A DNA stretch of 64,000 nt from contig CAZMRF010000016.1 in the NCBI GenBank assembly GCA_964568735.1, positions 1-64,000 of the forward strand, written 5' to 3'. Of this stretch, positions 15,304-23,893 are shown one piece after another. This DNA is from CAZMRF01 sp964568735 (GTDB lineage Bacteria > Acidobacteriota > Polarisedimenticolia > JACPZX01). Below the pieces are notes generated by a model. The model saw only the letters and a list, made by a program, of their open reading frames with translations. It was not told where the DNA came from and did not search any database. The position numbers were made by a program, and so were the translations under genes. Position 1 is the stretch's first letter. Each line of letters starts with the position of its first letter.

Positions 15304-15602
15304 TGTCCGGCTCGATTCCTGCCATCACACCCTGGCTCGTCGTCGGCTTCGCGGGCCAGACATTCTTCTTCTCGCGCTTCCTCATCCAGTGGATCCACTC
15401 CGAGCGCGCCGGCCGCTCGACCATCCCCCATGTCTTCTGGTACCTCAGCCTCGGGGGCGGCCTCCTCCTGCTCGCCTACGCGGTGCAGCTCGGAGACCCC
15501 GTCTTCATCCTCGGGCAGAGCCTGGGAACCCTCGTCTACGTCCGCAACCTGATGCTCCTCCGCCGCCCGCGCGCCGCCGCCGGCCCCGCGGACGGGCTGT
15601 GA
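15303..15602 (+). CDS. LAB-N (lipid A biosynthesis N-terminal) domain membrane protein
   Basis: A 99-residue integral membrane protein with about three helices (residues 8-27, 42-60 and 65-86) and the family core FFFSRFLIQWIHSERAGRS and VFWYLSLGGGLLLLAYA. Proteins of this family are small and found beside ArnC-like transferases, where they are thought to help flip or present polyprenyl-phosphate sugars (ArnE/F- or SMR-like role). The ATG overlaps the stop of the upstream transferase (TGATG) and its TGA overlaps the GTG of the next gene, so the three are tightly coupled. Confidence 0.85.
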   Translation: MSGSIPAITPWLVVGFAGQTFFFSRFLIQWIHSERAGRSTIPHVFWYLSLGGGLLLLAYAVQLGDPVFILGQSLGTLVYVRNLMLLRRPRAAAGPADGL

Positions 15603-17281
15603 TCCCCGAGGACGCTCCAGCCTGGAGACGCTGGCGGGCCGCCGCCATCCTGGCCGCAGCCGCCGCTCTCTTCCTCCCGGCGGTGTGGAGCCGGGATCCC
15701 TGGGACCCCGACGAGCCGCGCTACGCCGAAGTCACCCGGCAGATGGAGCGCCACGGCGACCTTCTCGTCCCGCACTTCAATGGGGAGGTCTACTCCGAGA
15801 AGCCCCCGCTCTTCTTCTGGCTCTCCCTCGCCGCGGAGAGCATCCCCGGCATACCTCCCGGAGCCGGCGGCCGCCTCGTGGGAATCGTCTCCTCCTCGGG
15901 GACCCTCATCCTGACGTGGCGCCTCGGCGCGCTGCTCATGGGGGAAGCGACGGGAGCTCTGGCCGCCGCTCTCCTCGCCGGGTGCCTGCTCTTCTGGCAC
16001 CTCTCTCCCTCGGGCGTGATCGACCCGCTGCTCTGCGGCCTCGTCACGCTGGCTCTCTTCGGCTTCGCCCGCCACCTGCGTGGACATCGGGGCGGGCTGC
16101 CGGTCTTCTACGCAGCCTGCGCTCTGGCGATGCTGGCCAAGGGCCCCGTGGGCCTCCTCGTTCCAGCGCTCGCTGCCCTGGGCTACTCCGCGATCACGGA
16201 CTGGCGGAAGGCGCTGCGGGCGCGGCACCCCTTCTGGGGGATTCCCGTCGCAGCCGCGCCCGTGCTCGTCTGGCTCTTCCTGGCCGCGCGCCGCGCGGGC
16301 GGGGGATTCCTCGAGACGATGCTCTTCCACCAGAACGTGGGCCGGGCGGTGAACGCCTACGTCCACCGGCAGCCCCTCTGGTACTACGCCGTCATCGTCC
16401 CGGTCGTGCTGATGCCCCTGACCCTCTTCCTGCCGCAGTCGCTGGTGACGGCATGGAGGGAGAAGATCTGCGGCGTCCGCCCCATGCTCCTGCCGCTCTC
16501 GTGGTTCGCGAGCACCTTCGCCCTCTTCTCCCTCATCTCCGGGAAGAAGACGCGGTACATGCTGGTGCTCGCACCGGCGGCGGCGCTGCTCGTGGCGGGC
16601 TGGTTCATGAGGCGCTTCCTCTCCGGTGATGGGAGGATCCGGGAGGGCCGCCTGCCGCTCGCCGTGGCCGCGGGAGCCGGCCTCGGATTCGCCATCCTGC
16701 TCGCCCTGGCCGCCATTGGCGGACCCGGCGCCCTCCCATCATCCGTGCTGGAGCCGCTGCGCGGGCCGGAAAGCCGCGAGGCTCTCGCGACCCTCGAGAG
16801 ACTCCTCTCCTGGCCCGGCTCGATGCGGCTGCTGCTGCCCGCCGCCGTCCTGGCGGCGGCCTGCGGCGCGGGGCTGCGGCTCTTGCTCCTGCGCCGTCCG
16901 GAGGCGCTCACCGCCCTGCTGGGAGGCTGGCTCGTCTTCCTCGCGATCGCGGCAGCGGCGTGGACGCCTCTCATCGATACCGTCAAGAGCGCCCGCGGGC
17001 TCGCGGCCCTCGTGGCCGAGTCCCGCGAGGGCGGCACCGTCTACCTGCTCGACGACAACCACCCACCCGGCCTGAACTTCCACCTCGGAGAAGACCGGCT
17101 CCCCGTGCTCAGGAACAAGGACGAGAGGATGCGCGCCGCGGCGGAGCCGGGCGCGCGCTTCGTGGGCAACGGCGAGGAGATGGACCTGCTCGAGACGAAG
17201 ACGGGGATCCGCTTCGTGGACCGCCGCTGCCGCCGGCTGGGGCGGCTCGTCGTGTGCGTGGCGTCGGCTCTCCCACCCTGA
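15599..17281 (+). CDS. ArnT/PMT-type family-39 glycosyltransferase
   Basis: A 560-residue polytopic membrane enzyme started at GTG 15599, which overlaps the previous stop (GTGA). The first periplasmic loop has the catalytic RDPWDPDEPRYAEVTRQM motif (the Asp-Glu pair of GT39/GT83), then GEVYSEKPPLFFWL. About ten to twelve hydrophobic segments follow, with LAKGPVGLL and KKTRYMLVLAPAAALL as in ArnT. Such enzymes transfer a sugar from undecaprenyl phosphate to lipid A or to another acceptor in the periplasm. The partner transferase and LAB-N protein just upstream would make and deliver the donor. The last 100 residues form a soluble periplasmic tail. The acceptor (lipid A, protein or glycan) is unknown. 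Confidence 0.88.
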   Translation: MIPEDAPAWRRWRAAAILAAAAALFLPAVWSRDPWDPDEPRYAEVTRQMERHGDLLVPHFNGEVYSEKPPLFFWLSLAAESIPGIPPGAGGRLVGIVSSSGTLILTWRLGALLMGEATGALAAALLAGCLLFWHLSPSGVIDPLLCGLVTLALFGFARHLRGHRGGLPVFYAACALAMLAKGPVGLLVPALAALGYSAITDWRKALRARHPFWGIPVAAAPVLVWLFLAARRAGGGFLETMLFHQNVGRAVNAYVHRQPLWYYAVIVPVVLMPLTLFLPQSLVTAWREKICGVRPMLLPLSWFASTFALFSLISGKKTRYMLVLAPAAALLVAGWFMRRFLSGDGRIREGRLPLAVAAGAGLGFAILLALAAIGGPGALPSSVLEPLRGPESREALATLERLLSWPGSMRLLLPAAVLAAACGAGLRLLLLRRPEALTALLGGWLVFLAIAAAAWTPLIDTVKSARGLAALVAESREGGTVYLLDDNHPPGLNFHLGEDRLPVLRNKDERMRAAAEPGARFVGNGEEMDLLETKTGIRFVDRRCRRLGRLVVCVASALPP

Positions 17282-17510
17282 TCTCCCGACATCGCCTGTC
17301 ACGCCGAACGTCAATCAGGTGACGTGGAGGGCGGGGGCGGCGCCCGGCCGACGCCTTCGCGCCCCGACGAACCCCGAAAGAGCCTCCTCTGTCTCGCTTG
17401 TCGGCGAAGTCGGGGCCGCCCGCCACGCGGTAAACGTCCGGCGGGTGACGGCACGAGTGTTGCTCCACCGCCGCATCGGGGACGGGTCTGGTCTCTGCCC
17501 CGGAGTTCTC

Positions 17511-18776
17511 GTGCTCGAACTGCTTCCGGATCACATACCGCTACTCTCGGGTGTCGCGGGCGGTGTGCTCGCGCTCGTGGCCATCGCCTTCTACGTCGGA
17601 CGCAGGACCGGGAGGCGCAGGTCGGCGGACGTCGTCGATCCCGTGATCGACGAGGAGCTGCGTGAGCTGCGCAAGAGCGCCTGGTTCCTCCAGAACGAGA
17701 ACAAGAACCTGGCGAAGTTCCTGACGCTCCTTCCCGAGTTCGCGCGGGAGCTGAGCGAGAACAGGGACAAGCGGCCCATCGCGCCCCTGCTGCGCCGGAT
17801 GATCGATCAGATTTTCGAACCGGAGCAGATCCTCGTCTTCTACACCAACCACGAGGACAACGGCCTCATCCTGGTGGACGAGAAGGGGATCGACAAGAAC
17901 CTGAGCCGCTCGTCCACCCTGGCCTTCGGAGAGGGGCGCATCGGCTGGGTCGCCTCCCAGCAGATCACCATGGACGAGAACGACTTCGAGCAGAAGTCGA
18001 AGCTCGTGAAGTCGGACCTGAACCCCGAGGCCCACCCCCATTTCAAGGTGGAGCTGGCGGCCCCGATGGCGCAGGACGAGAGGACGCTGGGCGTCATCGC
18101 CGTCGGCGGGATGCTGCGGCACCCCAAGAACGAGAAGACGATGCTCCGCATGATCGCGGACCTGGGGAGCATCGCGCTGAACAACGCCGTCCTCTTCCGC
18201 CAGCTCCAGAAGACCGCCAACAACGACGGCCTCACCGGACTCTGCACCAAGCGGCACTTCCTCAACAGCCTCGCCGAGGAGCTGATGCGCGCGGAGAGCC
18301 GCCACGAGGAGTTCAGCGTCTTCATCTTCGACATCGATCACTTCAAGAGCTACAACGACAACAACGGCCATCTCGCCGGCGACGAGTGCCTGAAGATCAC
18401 CGGCAAGCTCCTCAAGCAGTCGCTCCGTGAGGAGGACCTCCCCGCGCGCTACGGCGGAGAGGAGTTCATCATCCTCCTGCCCAATACGCCCAAGGCGGGC
18501 GCGGCGGTCGTGGCCGAGAAGATCCGCGCCGCGATCCAGAACCACGCCTATCCCAAGGAAAAATCCCAGCCGATGGGCGATCTGACGATCTCGGGCGGAG
18601 TGGCCTGCTTCCCCTACGACGGCCGCAGCAGCGCGGAGCTCATCAGCGCGGCCGACGAGGCCCTCTACAGGGCCAAGAGAAGCGGCCGGAACCGCGTGGC
18701 GATCTACGAGCCGACCTATCTGTCCGAATCGGAGCAGGTGCCCGAGACGGTGTCCGCCGCCAAGGCCGACGCATGA
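17511..18776 (+). CDS. Membrane-anchored GAF-GGDEF diguanylate cyclase
   Basis: 421 residues from GTG 17511, chosen because a membrane helix (about 8-28) follows; the frame is open upstream but that part is Arg-rich and unlikely. After a linker helix comes a GAF-like domain (about 80-255) and GGDEF (about 260-405) with RYGGEEF (residues 313-319). The I-site REED lies five residues upstream, so it should be an active, product-inhibited cyclase. The ATG of the EAL gene overlaps its stop (ATGA), making a synthesis/degradation pair. The 229-bp gap before it shows no clear promoter or c-di-GMP riboswitch. Confidence 0.9.
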   Translation: MLELLPDHIPLLSGVAGGVLALVAIAFYVGRRTGRRRSADVVDPVIDEELRELRKSAWFLQNENKNLAKFLTLLPEFARELSENRDKRPIAPLLRRMIDQIFEPEQILVFYTNHEDNGLILVDEKGIDKNLSRSSTLAFGEGRIGWVASQQITMDENDFEQKSKLVKSDLNPEAHPHFKVELAAPMAQDERTLGVIAVGGMLRHPKNEKTMLRMIADLGSIALNNAVLFRQLQKTANNDGLTGLCTKRHFLNSLAEELMRAESRHEEFSVFIFDIDHFKSYNDNNGHLAGDECLKITGKLLKQSLREEDLPARYGGEEFIILLPNTPKAGAAVVAEKIRAAIQNHAYPKEKSQPMGDLTISGGVACFPYDGRSSAELISAADEALYRAKRSGRNRVAIYEPTYLSESEQVPETVSAAKADA

Positions 18777-20107
18777 GCGAGCGGCAGCCCGGCATCGATG
18801 CTTCCGCACAGGCGGCGCAGGAAGCAGCGGGCATCGATCCCGTCACCGCCCTGCCCACGGTGCCGCTCCTGCTCGACCGGATGCGGGACTCGCTCAAGCA
18901 GCACGGGGCGCTCGCCATCCTCTCGGTCAACGTCCTGCAGGCCCTGCCGGCCGAGCGCATCACGGGCTGGCAGTCCTTCGATGCCATCGTCCGGGACGTC
19001 GGCCGCTTCCTCGCCTCGGTGCGCAACGTCCACCTGAGAAGGGAGGACTTCATCTCCGAGGTCATGATCAGCGGCAACGCTTTCGTGATCCTGCTGGCCC
19101 CTCCGCGCCAGAAGAGCTCCATCGAGCTCGACGATCTGAGGCGGATGCGCGATCGCCTGGACTCCCAGCTGACGCGCTTCCTGAGCCGCCGCCTCCCCTA
19201 CGAGATCAGCGGCAGGTTCCCTTGCTTCATCGGCTCGGCCCTGGTCCGCGACGAGCCCACGATGCGCACCGAGCGGCTGGTCTACCGGGCGCTGGACGAG
19301 GCCTATGCCGATTCCATCCAGGAGCGCCAGCGCCGGGATTCGCGGTCGGCCCGCGATCTGGAGTACGTCATCTCGGAGCGGCTCGTGCACACGGTCTACC
19401 AGCCCGTGATCGACATGGAGAAGGGCCGCATCCTCGGCTACGAGGCGCTCTCCCGGGTCATCGGAGACAACTTCCCGAGCGTGGACGCGGTCTTTCGCGC
19501 CGCCCAGGCCTCGAATTGCCTGTGGAAGCTCGAGAGGCTCTGCCGCGAGCGGGCGCTCGAGGGAGCGCACAACCTCCCCGCGAACTCGCTCCTCTTCCTG
19601 AACGTCGAGCCCGAGTCGATCTTCGATCCTCACTTCAGGAGCGACAACACCATGCGCCTGCTGGAGCGAGCGGGCCTGACGCCCGAGCGCGTGGTCCTCG
19701 AGGTGACGGAGCACTCGGAGGTCAACGACTTCACCGCCTTCCGCCAGACCCTCTCCTACTTCCGCTCGAGAGGGTTCCGCCTCGCGATCGACGACATGGG
19801 CTCCGCCTACGCGGGCCTCCAGTCGGTGGCCGAGATCCAGCCGGAGTTCCTCAAGGTGGACATCAGCCTGGTGCGCAACCTCGACACGCAGCCCCTGAAG
19901 CGCGAGCTCATCGCGACGATGGCCCGCTTCTCCCGCTCGGTCGGGATCCAGCTCATCGCGGAAGGGATCGAGCGCCCCGAAGAGCTGGCGGCTCTCCTCG
20001 AGATCGGCGTCCCCTTCGGGCAGGGCTACCTCTTCGCCCGCCCCGGCGCCCCCCTGCCCATTCCCGACCTCTCGCTGATCAGCGGCGCCTCGGCCGTCGC
20101 GAGCTGA
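18773..20107 (+). CDS. EAL-domain c-di-GMP phosphodiesterase
   Basis: 444 residues, soluble. The N-terminal half (about 1-180) looks like a degenerate GGDEF-type or sensor domain without GGDEF. The EAL domain (about 200-440) keeps the catalytic set: YEALSRV (EAL at 223-225), LFLNVEPES (Asn), VVLEVTEH (Glu), AIDDMGSAYAG (the DD pair), FLKVDISLVRN (Lys and Asp), IAEGIE (Glu) and GQGYLFARP. Hydrolysis of c-di-GMP to pGpG is therefore expected. Translation is coupled to the cyclase by an ATGA overlap. Together they can set local c-di-GMP levels, plausibly for the PilZ protein and polysaccharide locus to the right. Confidence 0.9.
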   Translation: MSERQPGIDASAQAAQEAAGIDPVTALPTVPLLLDRMRDSLKQHGALAILSVNVLQALPAERITGWQSFDAIVRDVGRFLASVRNVHLRREDFISEVMISGNAFVILLAPPRQKSSIELDDLRRMRDRLDSQLTRFLSRRLPYEISGRFPCFIGSALVRDEPTMRTERLVYRALDEAYADSIQERQRRDSRSARDLEYVISERLVHTVYQPVIDMEKGRILGYEALSRVIGDNFPSVDAVFRAAQASNCLWKLERLCRERALEGAHNLPANSLLFLNVEPESIFDPHFRSDNTMRLLERAGLTPERVVLEVTEHSEVNDFTAFRQTLSYFRSRGFRLAIDDMGSAYAGLQSVAEIQPEFLKVDISLVRNLDTQPLKRELIATMARFSRSVGIQLIAEGIERPEELAALLEIGVPFGQGYLFARPGAPLPIPDLSLISGASAVAS

Positions 20108-20113
20108 CCCCCC

Positions 20114-20132
20114 GGGGCGGCCAGCCCGCCCC
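20114..20132. terminator. GC hairpin after the EAL gene
   Basis: GGGGCGG pairs with CCGCCCC across a 5-nt loop, 7 bp after the EAL stop and just before the Fur-regulated promoter. No U-tract follows, so any termination would be weak or Rho-assisted. Confidence 0.35.
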
Positions 20133-20140
20133 ACCCCCCC

Positions 20141-20169
20141 TTGACAGCCCGGAGGGGGGGGAGTACATT
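20141..20169 (+). promoter_or_regulatory. Promoter of the iron-transport operon
   Basis: TTGACA (20141-20146) and TACATT (20164-20169) with a 17-bp spacer, predicting a start near 20176. The Fur-box palindrome begins 5 bp further on, so repressor bound there would block promoter clearance. Confidence 0.8.
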
Positions 20170-20180
20170 TCTGGACAGAG

Positions 20181-20199
20181 ATTGAGACTGAGTCTCAAT
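20181..20199. promoter_or_regulatory. Fur-box-like perfect palindrome operator
   Basis: ATTGAGACTGAGTCTCAAT is a perfect 9-1-9 inverted repeat, resembling Fur-family boxes of the TGAGAC-N-GTCTCA kind. It lies between the predicted transcription start and the ATG of the fur gene, indicating iron-dependent autorepression of the whole feo operon. Confidence 0.85.
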
Positions 20200-20225
20200 A
20201 GCATGGGAAGCCGGGAGCCACGGAC

Positions 20226-20681
20226 ATGCGGAAGCAGGCCAGGGAGCGCGAGGTCTTCACGGGGTACCTGGGGACCCGGAACCGGCGGATGACCCGCGAG
20301 CGCCAGCTCATCCTCGACGCCGTGGGCTCGATGAAAGGCCACTTCAACGCGGATGGGCTCTACCTCGCCATCGCCTCGAGCGACGTCCCCGTCTCGCGCG
20401 CCACGGTCTACCGAACCCTGGACCACCTCGTCTCCAGCGGGCTCGTCCAGAAGATCTACCTCAGCGACCACACGCAGCGGAAGGCGCTCTACGAGCGGGT
20501 CCACGGGCGCGAGCACCACGAGCACATGCACTGCCTGAAGTGCGACCGGATCATCGAGTTCACCGACAATCCACTCGAGGAGCGGCAGGCCGAGGTCTGC
20601 CGCGAGATGGGATTCAAGCCGACGAGGCACTCGCTCCGGATCGAAGGGATCTGCTCCGCCTGCCAGAGGAGCGCCTCGTGA
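20226..20681 (+). CDS. fur: Fur-family metalloregulator
   Basis: A 151-residue repressor. The winged helix is at about 18-90 (RMTRERQLILDAVGSMKGHF, VSRATVYRTLDHLVSSGLV), followed by the regulatory metal site HGREHHEHMHCLKC and the dimerisation/structural zinc Cys pairs CLKC and CSAC. The His-rich loop and context identify it as an iron sensor rather than PerR or Zur, although the subfamily cannot be settled by eye. It would bind the palindrome just upstream with Fe(II) and repress its own operon. Its stop overlaps the GTG start of feoB. Confidence 0.92.
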   Translation: MRKQAREREVFTGYLGTRNRRMTRERQLILDAVGSMKGHFNADGLYLAIASSDVPVSRATVYRTLDHLVSSGLVQKIYLSDHTQRKALYERVHGREHHEHMHCLKCDRIIEFTDNPLEERQAEVCREMGFKPTRHSLRIEGICSACQRSAS

Positions 20682-22936
20682 GCGCCTCCACTCCGCTGAT
20701 CCTCGTCGGAAACCCCAACGTGGGCAAGAGCGTCATCTTCAGCCTGCTGACGGGCAAGTACGTGACCGTCTCCAACTACCCCGGCACGACGGTGGAGGTC
20801 ACGCGGGGCCGGGCCCCCGGTGCCGACTCCATGGAGGTCATCGACACGCCGGGGGTGAACAGCCTCATGCCGCAGTCCGAGGATGAGCAGGTCACCCGGG
20901 ACATCCTCCTCAAGGAGTCGACCGGGAGCGTGCTGCAAGTCGGGGATCAGAAGAACCTCGCGCGCACGCTCTTCATCTCGCTGCAGATCGCCGAGGCCGG
21001 ACGCCGCTTCGTGGTCTGCCTCAACATGGGAGACGAAGCCGCCGACCGAGGCGTCACCGTGGACGCCCACGCGCTCTCCGCGGAGCTGGGAGTCGAGGTG
21101 GCCTGCACGACGGCCACCCGCCGTGAGGGAACCGGGCGGCTCCTCCCGCTCGCCCGCGAGGCGAGGGCCTCCAGCGTGAGCCTTCGCTACGATCCGCGCA
21201 TCGAGGAGGCCGTCGCCCGTATCGAGCCCCTCCTCCCCGCTTGCGGGATCTCCTCGCGCTCCCTCGCCCTGATGGCGCTCGCCGGAGACACCACCCTCGG
21301 CGAGTGGCTCAACGCTCAGCTCGGCGATGACACGATCGCTTCGATCGAGGAGGCCCGGCACCGGCTCCAGCGCCAGCTCACCCGCTCCCCGGCCTGGGTC
21401 ATCAACGAGCAGCGGCAGAAGGTCGCCGCCGCGATGGCTCGCCGCGTAACCACCGAGAAGGAGGCCAGGTCCGGGAAGCTCGCCGCGGCGCTCGGAGCGG
21501 CAGCGGTCCACCCCTTCTGGGGAGTGCCCGTCATGCTGCTGGTCCTCTGGGCGATGTTCGTCTTCGTCGGCCAGTTCGGCGCCGGGACGGCCGTGGACCT
21601 GATGGAGACCGAGCTCTTCGGAAAGCAGCTCGCGACCCTTCGAGTGCAGATTGACGGCGCGGGCGAGGTCACCCCAGGGCCGGAGCCGCAGTCCTGGAAC
21701 CAGCGCCTGAGGCCCCTGGCCGGCAGGATCGACCCGCAGGACGGAACGCTCCTCGTCCTCTTCGAGGAGCGCGCGAAATCGGGGCAGCTCTGGCAGCCCG
21801 TCACGGGGAGGAAGCTCCAAGCGCTCGCCGGCAGCCCACCGCGCCTCCTCTCGCCCCCGCCGGTGGAGACGGCCGAGCCGGGCATCTTCAAGGTTTCGGC
21901 CCCGCGCGGAGAGGGGACGGTCGAGCTGCAGGCCTGGAGCGGGATCCTGAACCCGGCCCTCCAGGGGCTGCTTCGCGCATGGCTCCCCTGGGAAACGGCC
22001 GCTGATTTCCTCGTCGGCCGGTACGGGCTCGTGACGATGGGCCTCACCTACGCCATCGCCATCGTCTTCCCCATCATCGTGACCTTCTTCCTCGCCTTCG
22101 CCCTGCTCGAGGATTCGGGCTACCTCCCGCGCCTCGCGGCCATGCTTAACCGGATCTTCCGCGTCATGGGGCTGAACGGAAAGGCGGTCCTCCCGATGGT
22201 CCTCGGCCTCGGGTGCGACACGATGGCCACGCTGACCACCCGGATCCTCGACTCGCGCAAGGAGCGGATGATCGCGATCCTCCTGCTGGCGCTCGGCGTC
22301 CCCTGCTCGGCCCAGCTCGGCGTCACCCTCGGCCTCCTCGCGGGGCTGTCGTGGATGGCGGCCGCCATCTGGGTCGGAGTCGTGATCGGGGTCCTGCTCC
22401 TCGTGGGCTTCCTCGCCTCGCGGATCATCAAGGGCACTGCTTCTCCCTTCATCCTGGAGCTTCCACCCCTCCGCGTGCCGAGCGCGGGCAACATCGCCTC
22501 GAAGACCATGGCCCGCACCGAGTGGTACCTCAAGGAGGCCGTCCCGCTCTTCCTCATCGGCACGGCGCTCCTCTTCGTGGCGCACCTGACCGGAGGCCTC
22601 GCCGTCCTGGAGCGTCTCTTCGAGCCGATCGTGACGGGGATCCTCGGCCTCCCCGCGAGCGCCTCCGAGGCTCTCATCGTCGGCTTCCTCAGGCGCGACT
22701 TCGGCGCGGCCGGCCTCTTCCGCCTCGCCGACGAGGGGATGCTCAGCCCCGTCCAGATCGTCGTGGCGCTCGTGACGATCACGCTCTTCATCCCGTGCAT
22801 CGCGAACCTCCTGATGATCATCAAGGAGCAGGGAGCGCGCGTGGGCGCCCTCGTCGCGGCCTTCGTCTTCCCCTTCGCCATCGCGGTGGGCGGCATCCTG
22901 AACTTCATCCTTACGAAGGCGGGGGTGACCCTGTGA
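20678..22936 (+). CDS. feoB: Ferrous iron transporter FeoB
   Basis: 752 residues from GTG 20678 (GTGA overlap with fur). The N-terminal G domain has G1 LVGNPNVGKS (about 9-18), G2 Thr in YPGTTVEV, G3 DTPG and G4 NMGD. A helical GDI region follows, then membrane helices from about 285. The two gate regions are present as LPMVLGLGCDTMATLTTR with GVPCSAQLGV, and the second half with YLKEAVPLFLIGTALL and VGFLRRDFGAAGLF. A segment of about 110 residues (about 310-425) with little hydrophobicity lies between the first membrane segments and the core, probably a periplasmic domain not found in E. coli FeoB. It imports Fe(II) into the cytoplasm. Confidence 0.95.
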   Translation: MSASTPLILVGNPNVGKSVIFSLLTGKYVTVSNYPGTTVEVTRGRAPGADSMEVIDTPGVNSLMPQSEDEQVTRDILLKESTGSVLQVGDQKNLARTLFISLQIAEAGRRFVVCLNMGDEAADRGVTVDAHALSAELGVEVACTTATRREGTGRLLPLAREARASSVSLRYDPRIEEAVARIEPLLPACGISSRSLALMALAGDTTLGEWLNAQLGDDTIASIEEARHRLQRQLTRSPAWVINEQRQKVAAAMARRVTTEKEARSGKLAAALGAAAVHPFWGVPVMLLVLWAMFVFVGQFGAGTAVDLMETELFGKQLATLRVQIDGAGEVTPGPEPQSWNQRLRPLAGRIDPQDGTLLVLFEERAKSGQLWQPVTGRKLQALAGSPPRLLSPPPVETAEPGIFKVSAPRGEGTVELQAWSGILNPALQGLLRAWLPWETAADFLVGRYGLVTMGLTYAIAIVFPIIVTFFLAFALLEDSGYLPRLAAMLNRIFRVMGLNGKAVLPMVLGLGCDTMATLTTRILDSRKERMIAILLLALGVPCSAQLGVTLGLLAGLSWMAAAIWVGVVIGVLLLVGFLASRIIKGTASPFILELPPLRVPSAGNIASKTMARTEWYLKEAVPLFLIGTALLFVAHLTGGLAVLERLFEPIVTGILGLPASASEALIVGFLRRDFGAAGLFRLADEGMLSPVQIVVALVTITLFIPCIANLLMIIKEQGARVGALVAAFVFPFAIAVGGILNFILTKAGVTL

Positions 22937-23184
22937 GCACCCCGCTCCAGATGCATTCGGCCGGGCCCCTCCACCGGTGTCCCCTCTGCGGGCACGGCTT
23001 CGACAGGGGCGTGGAGAAGTGCGGAGGCTGCCCGATGCACGGCGGCTGCGGCACGCTGTGCTGCCCGGGCTGCGGCTACAGCTACGCCGAGCGCTCGGCC
23101 ACGCTCGACGGCATCGGGCGCGTCGCGCGGGCCCTGCGGCGCCTCTTCGCCCCGGGCCGGGACGGCCGCGGGGAGGCCGCATGA
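22933..23184 (+). CDS. Cys-rich small Feo-associated protein
   Basis: 83 residues from GTG 22933 (overlap with feoB stop). The core is CPLCGHGF, then CGGCPMHGGC, CCPGCGYSY: about nine Cys in CxxC/CC arrangements within 40 residues, followed by a basic C-terminal helix. It could bind zinc, iron or an iron-sulfur cluster. Small Cys-rich proteins of this type occur beside feoB in other lineages, and a FeoC-like or accessory role is inferred. It has no signal peptide, so it acts in the cytoplasm, probably on FeoB or the DtxR-FeoA protein encoded next. Confidence 0.8.
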   Translation: MSTPLQMHSAGPLHRCPLCGHGFDRGVEKCGGCPMHGGCGTLCCPGCGYSYAERSATLDGIGRVARALRRLFAPGRDGRGEAA

Positions 23185-23891
23185 TCCCCAGGGAGCGGGA
23201 GCAGCTCGAGGAGCTGGCCGAGGAGATCTGGGCGCTGATGGAGATCGGCGAGAACCACTACGAGCGCGTGACGAAGGGCTCGAAGCTCGAGGAGCCCATC
23301 CTCGTGCTCGACTCGATGCGCCGCGACGGGCTGGCCTCCATCGAAGGAGCCTCCGTCGTGCTCACGGGGCGCGGCGAGGAGATCGGGCGCGCCGTCATCC
23401 GGCGCCACCGGCTGGCCGAGATCCTCTTCACCCAGGTCCTCGCCGTGCAGGAGGAGCAATCGGACTCGGCCGCCTGCGAGCTGGAGCACATCCTCTCCCC
23501 GGAGGTCACGGACTCGGTCTGCAGCTTCCTGGGTCACCCGCCCTGCTGCCCCCACGGCAAGCCCATCCCGAAGGGGGACTGCTGCCGGATCTTCACCCGC
23601 CAGGTCGCCCCGCTGGTCCTTCCGCTGACGGAGCTGGGCGTGGGGGAGCGCTGCCGGATCGTCTTCATGGCGCCCGGCGGCCACGGCAGCCTCGAGCGGA
23701 TCGCGGCGATGGGGATCCTCCCGGGAGCCGAGGTGAGGCTGCGGCAGAAGCGCCCGTCGATGATCCTCGAGGTGGGCCACACGACGCTCGCCATCGACTC
23801 CGAGATCGCCACGGCCATCTTCGTCAAGAGCCTCCCGGCCGGAAAAACGGCGGCGGGTCTCTCCCCCCGCGCGGCGGGCAGCACGGCCTGA
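23181..23891 (+). CDS. DtxR-type regulator fused to a FeoA domain
   Basis: 236 residues from ATG 23181 (overlap with the Cys-rich gene). Residues about 1-75 form a divergent winged helix. Residues 76-140 form the DtxR dimerisation and metal-binding part (RRHRLAEILFTQVL, CELEHILSPEVTDSV, FLGHPPCCPHGKPIPKGDCC). About 155-225 are an SH3-like FeoA domain (LGVGERCRIVFM, AMGILPGAEVRLRQ). It may sense Fe(II)/Mn(II) and bind FeoB, or act as a second iron regulator beside Fur. The N-terminal helix-turn-helix is weakly conserved, so DNA binding is uncertain. It starts translationally coupled to the preceding gene. Confidence 0.83.
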   Translation: MIPREREQLEELAEEIWALMEIGENHYERVTKGSKLEEPILVLDSMRRDGLASIEGASVVLTGRGEEIGRAVIRRHRLAEILFTQVLAVQEEQSDSAACELEHILSPEVTDSVCSFLGHPPCCPHGKPIPKGDCCRIFTRQVAPLVLPLTELGVGERCRIVFMAPGGHGSLERIAAMGILPGAEVRLRQKRPSMILEVGHTTLAIDSEIATAIFVKSLPAGKTAAGLSPRAAGSTA

Positions 23892-23893
23892 CG

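Noticed and set aside
17282..17510. Possible c-di-GMP riboswitch before the cyclase gene
   Set aside because: The region is GC-rich and can form hairpins, but the conserved GEMM core could not be found.
20679..22936. Other TGA codons considered as possible selenocysteine sites, such as those in ATGA and GTGA gene junctions
   Set aside because: At these junctions the next gene begins at once and no protein homology continues in the same frame past the TGA, so they are ordinary stops.
20489..23182. A minus-strand open frame of about 900 codons opposite fur-feoB
   Set aside because: Its translation is Arg/Gly/Glu/Asp-rich and lacks any domain, and it is the codon-position shadow of the well-conserved plus-strand genes in GC-rich DNA.
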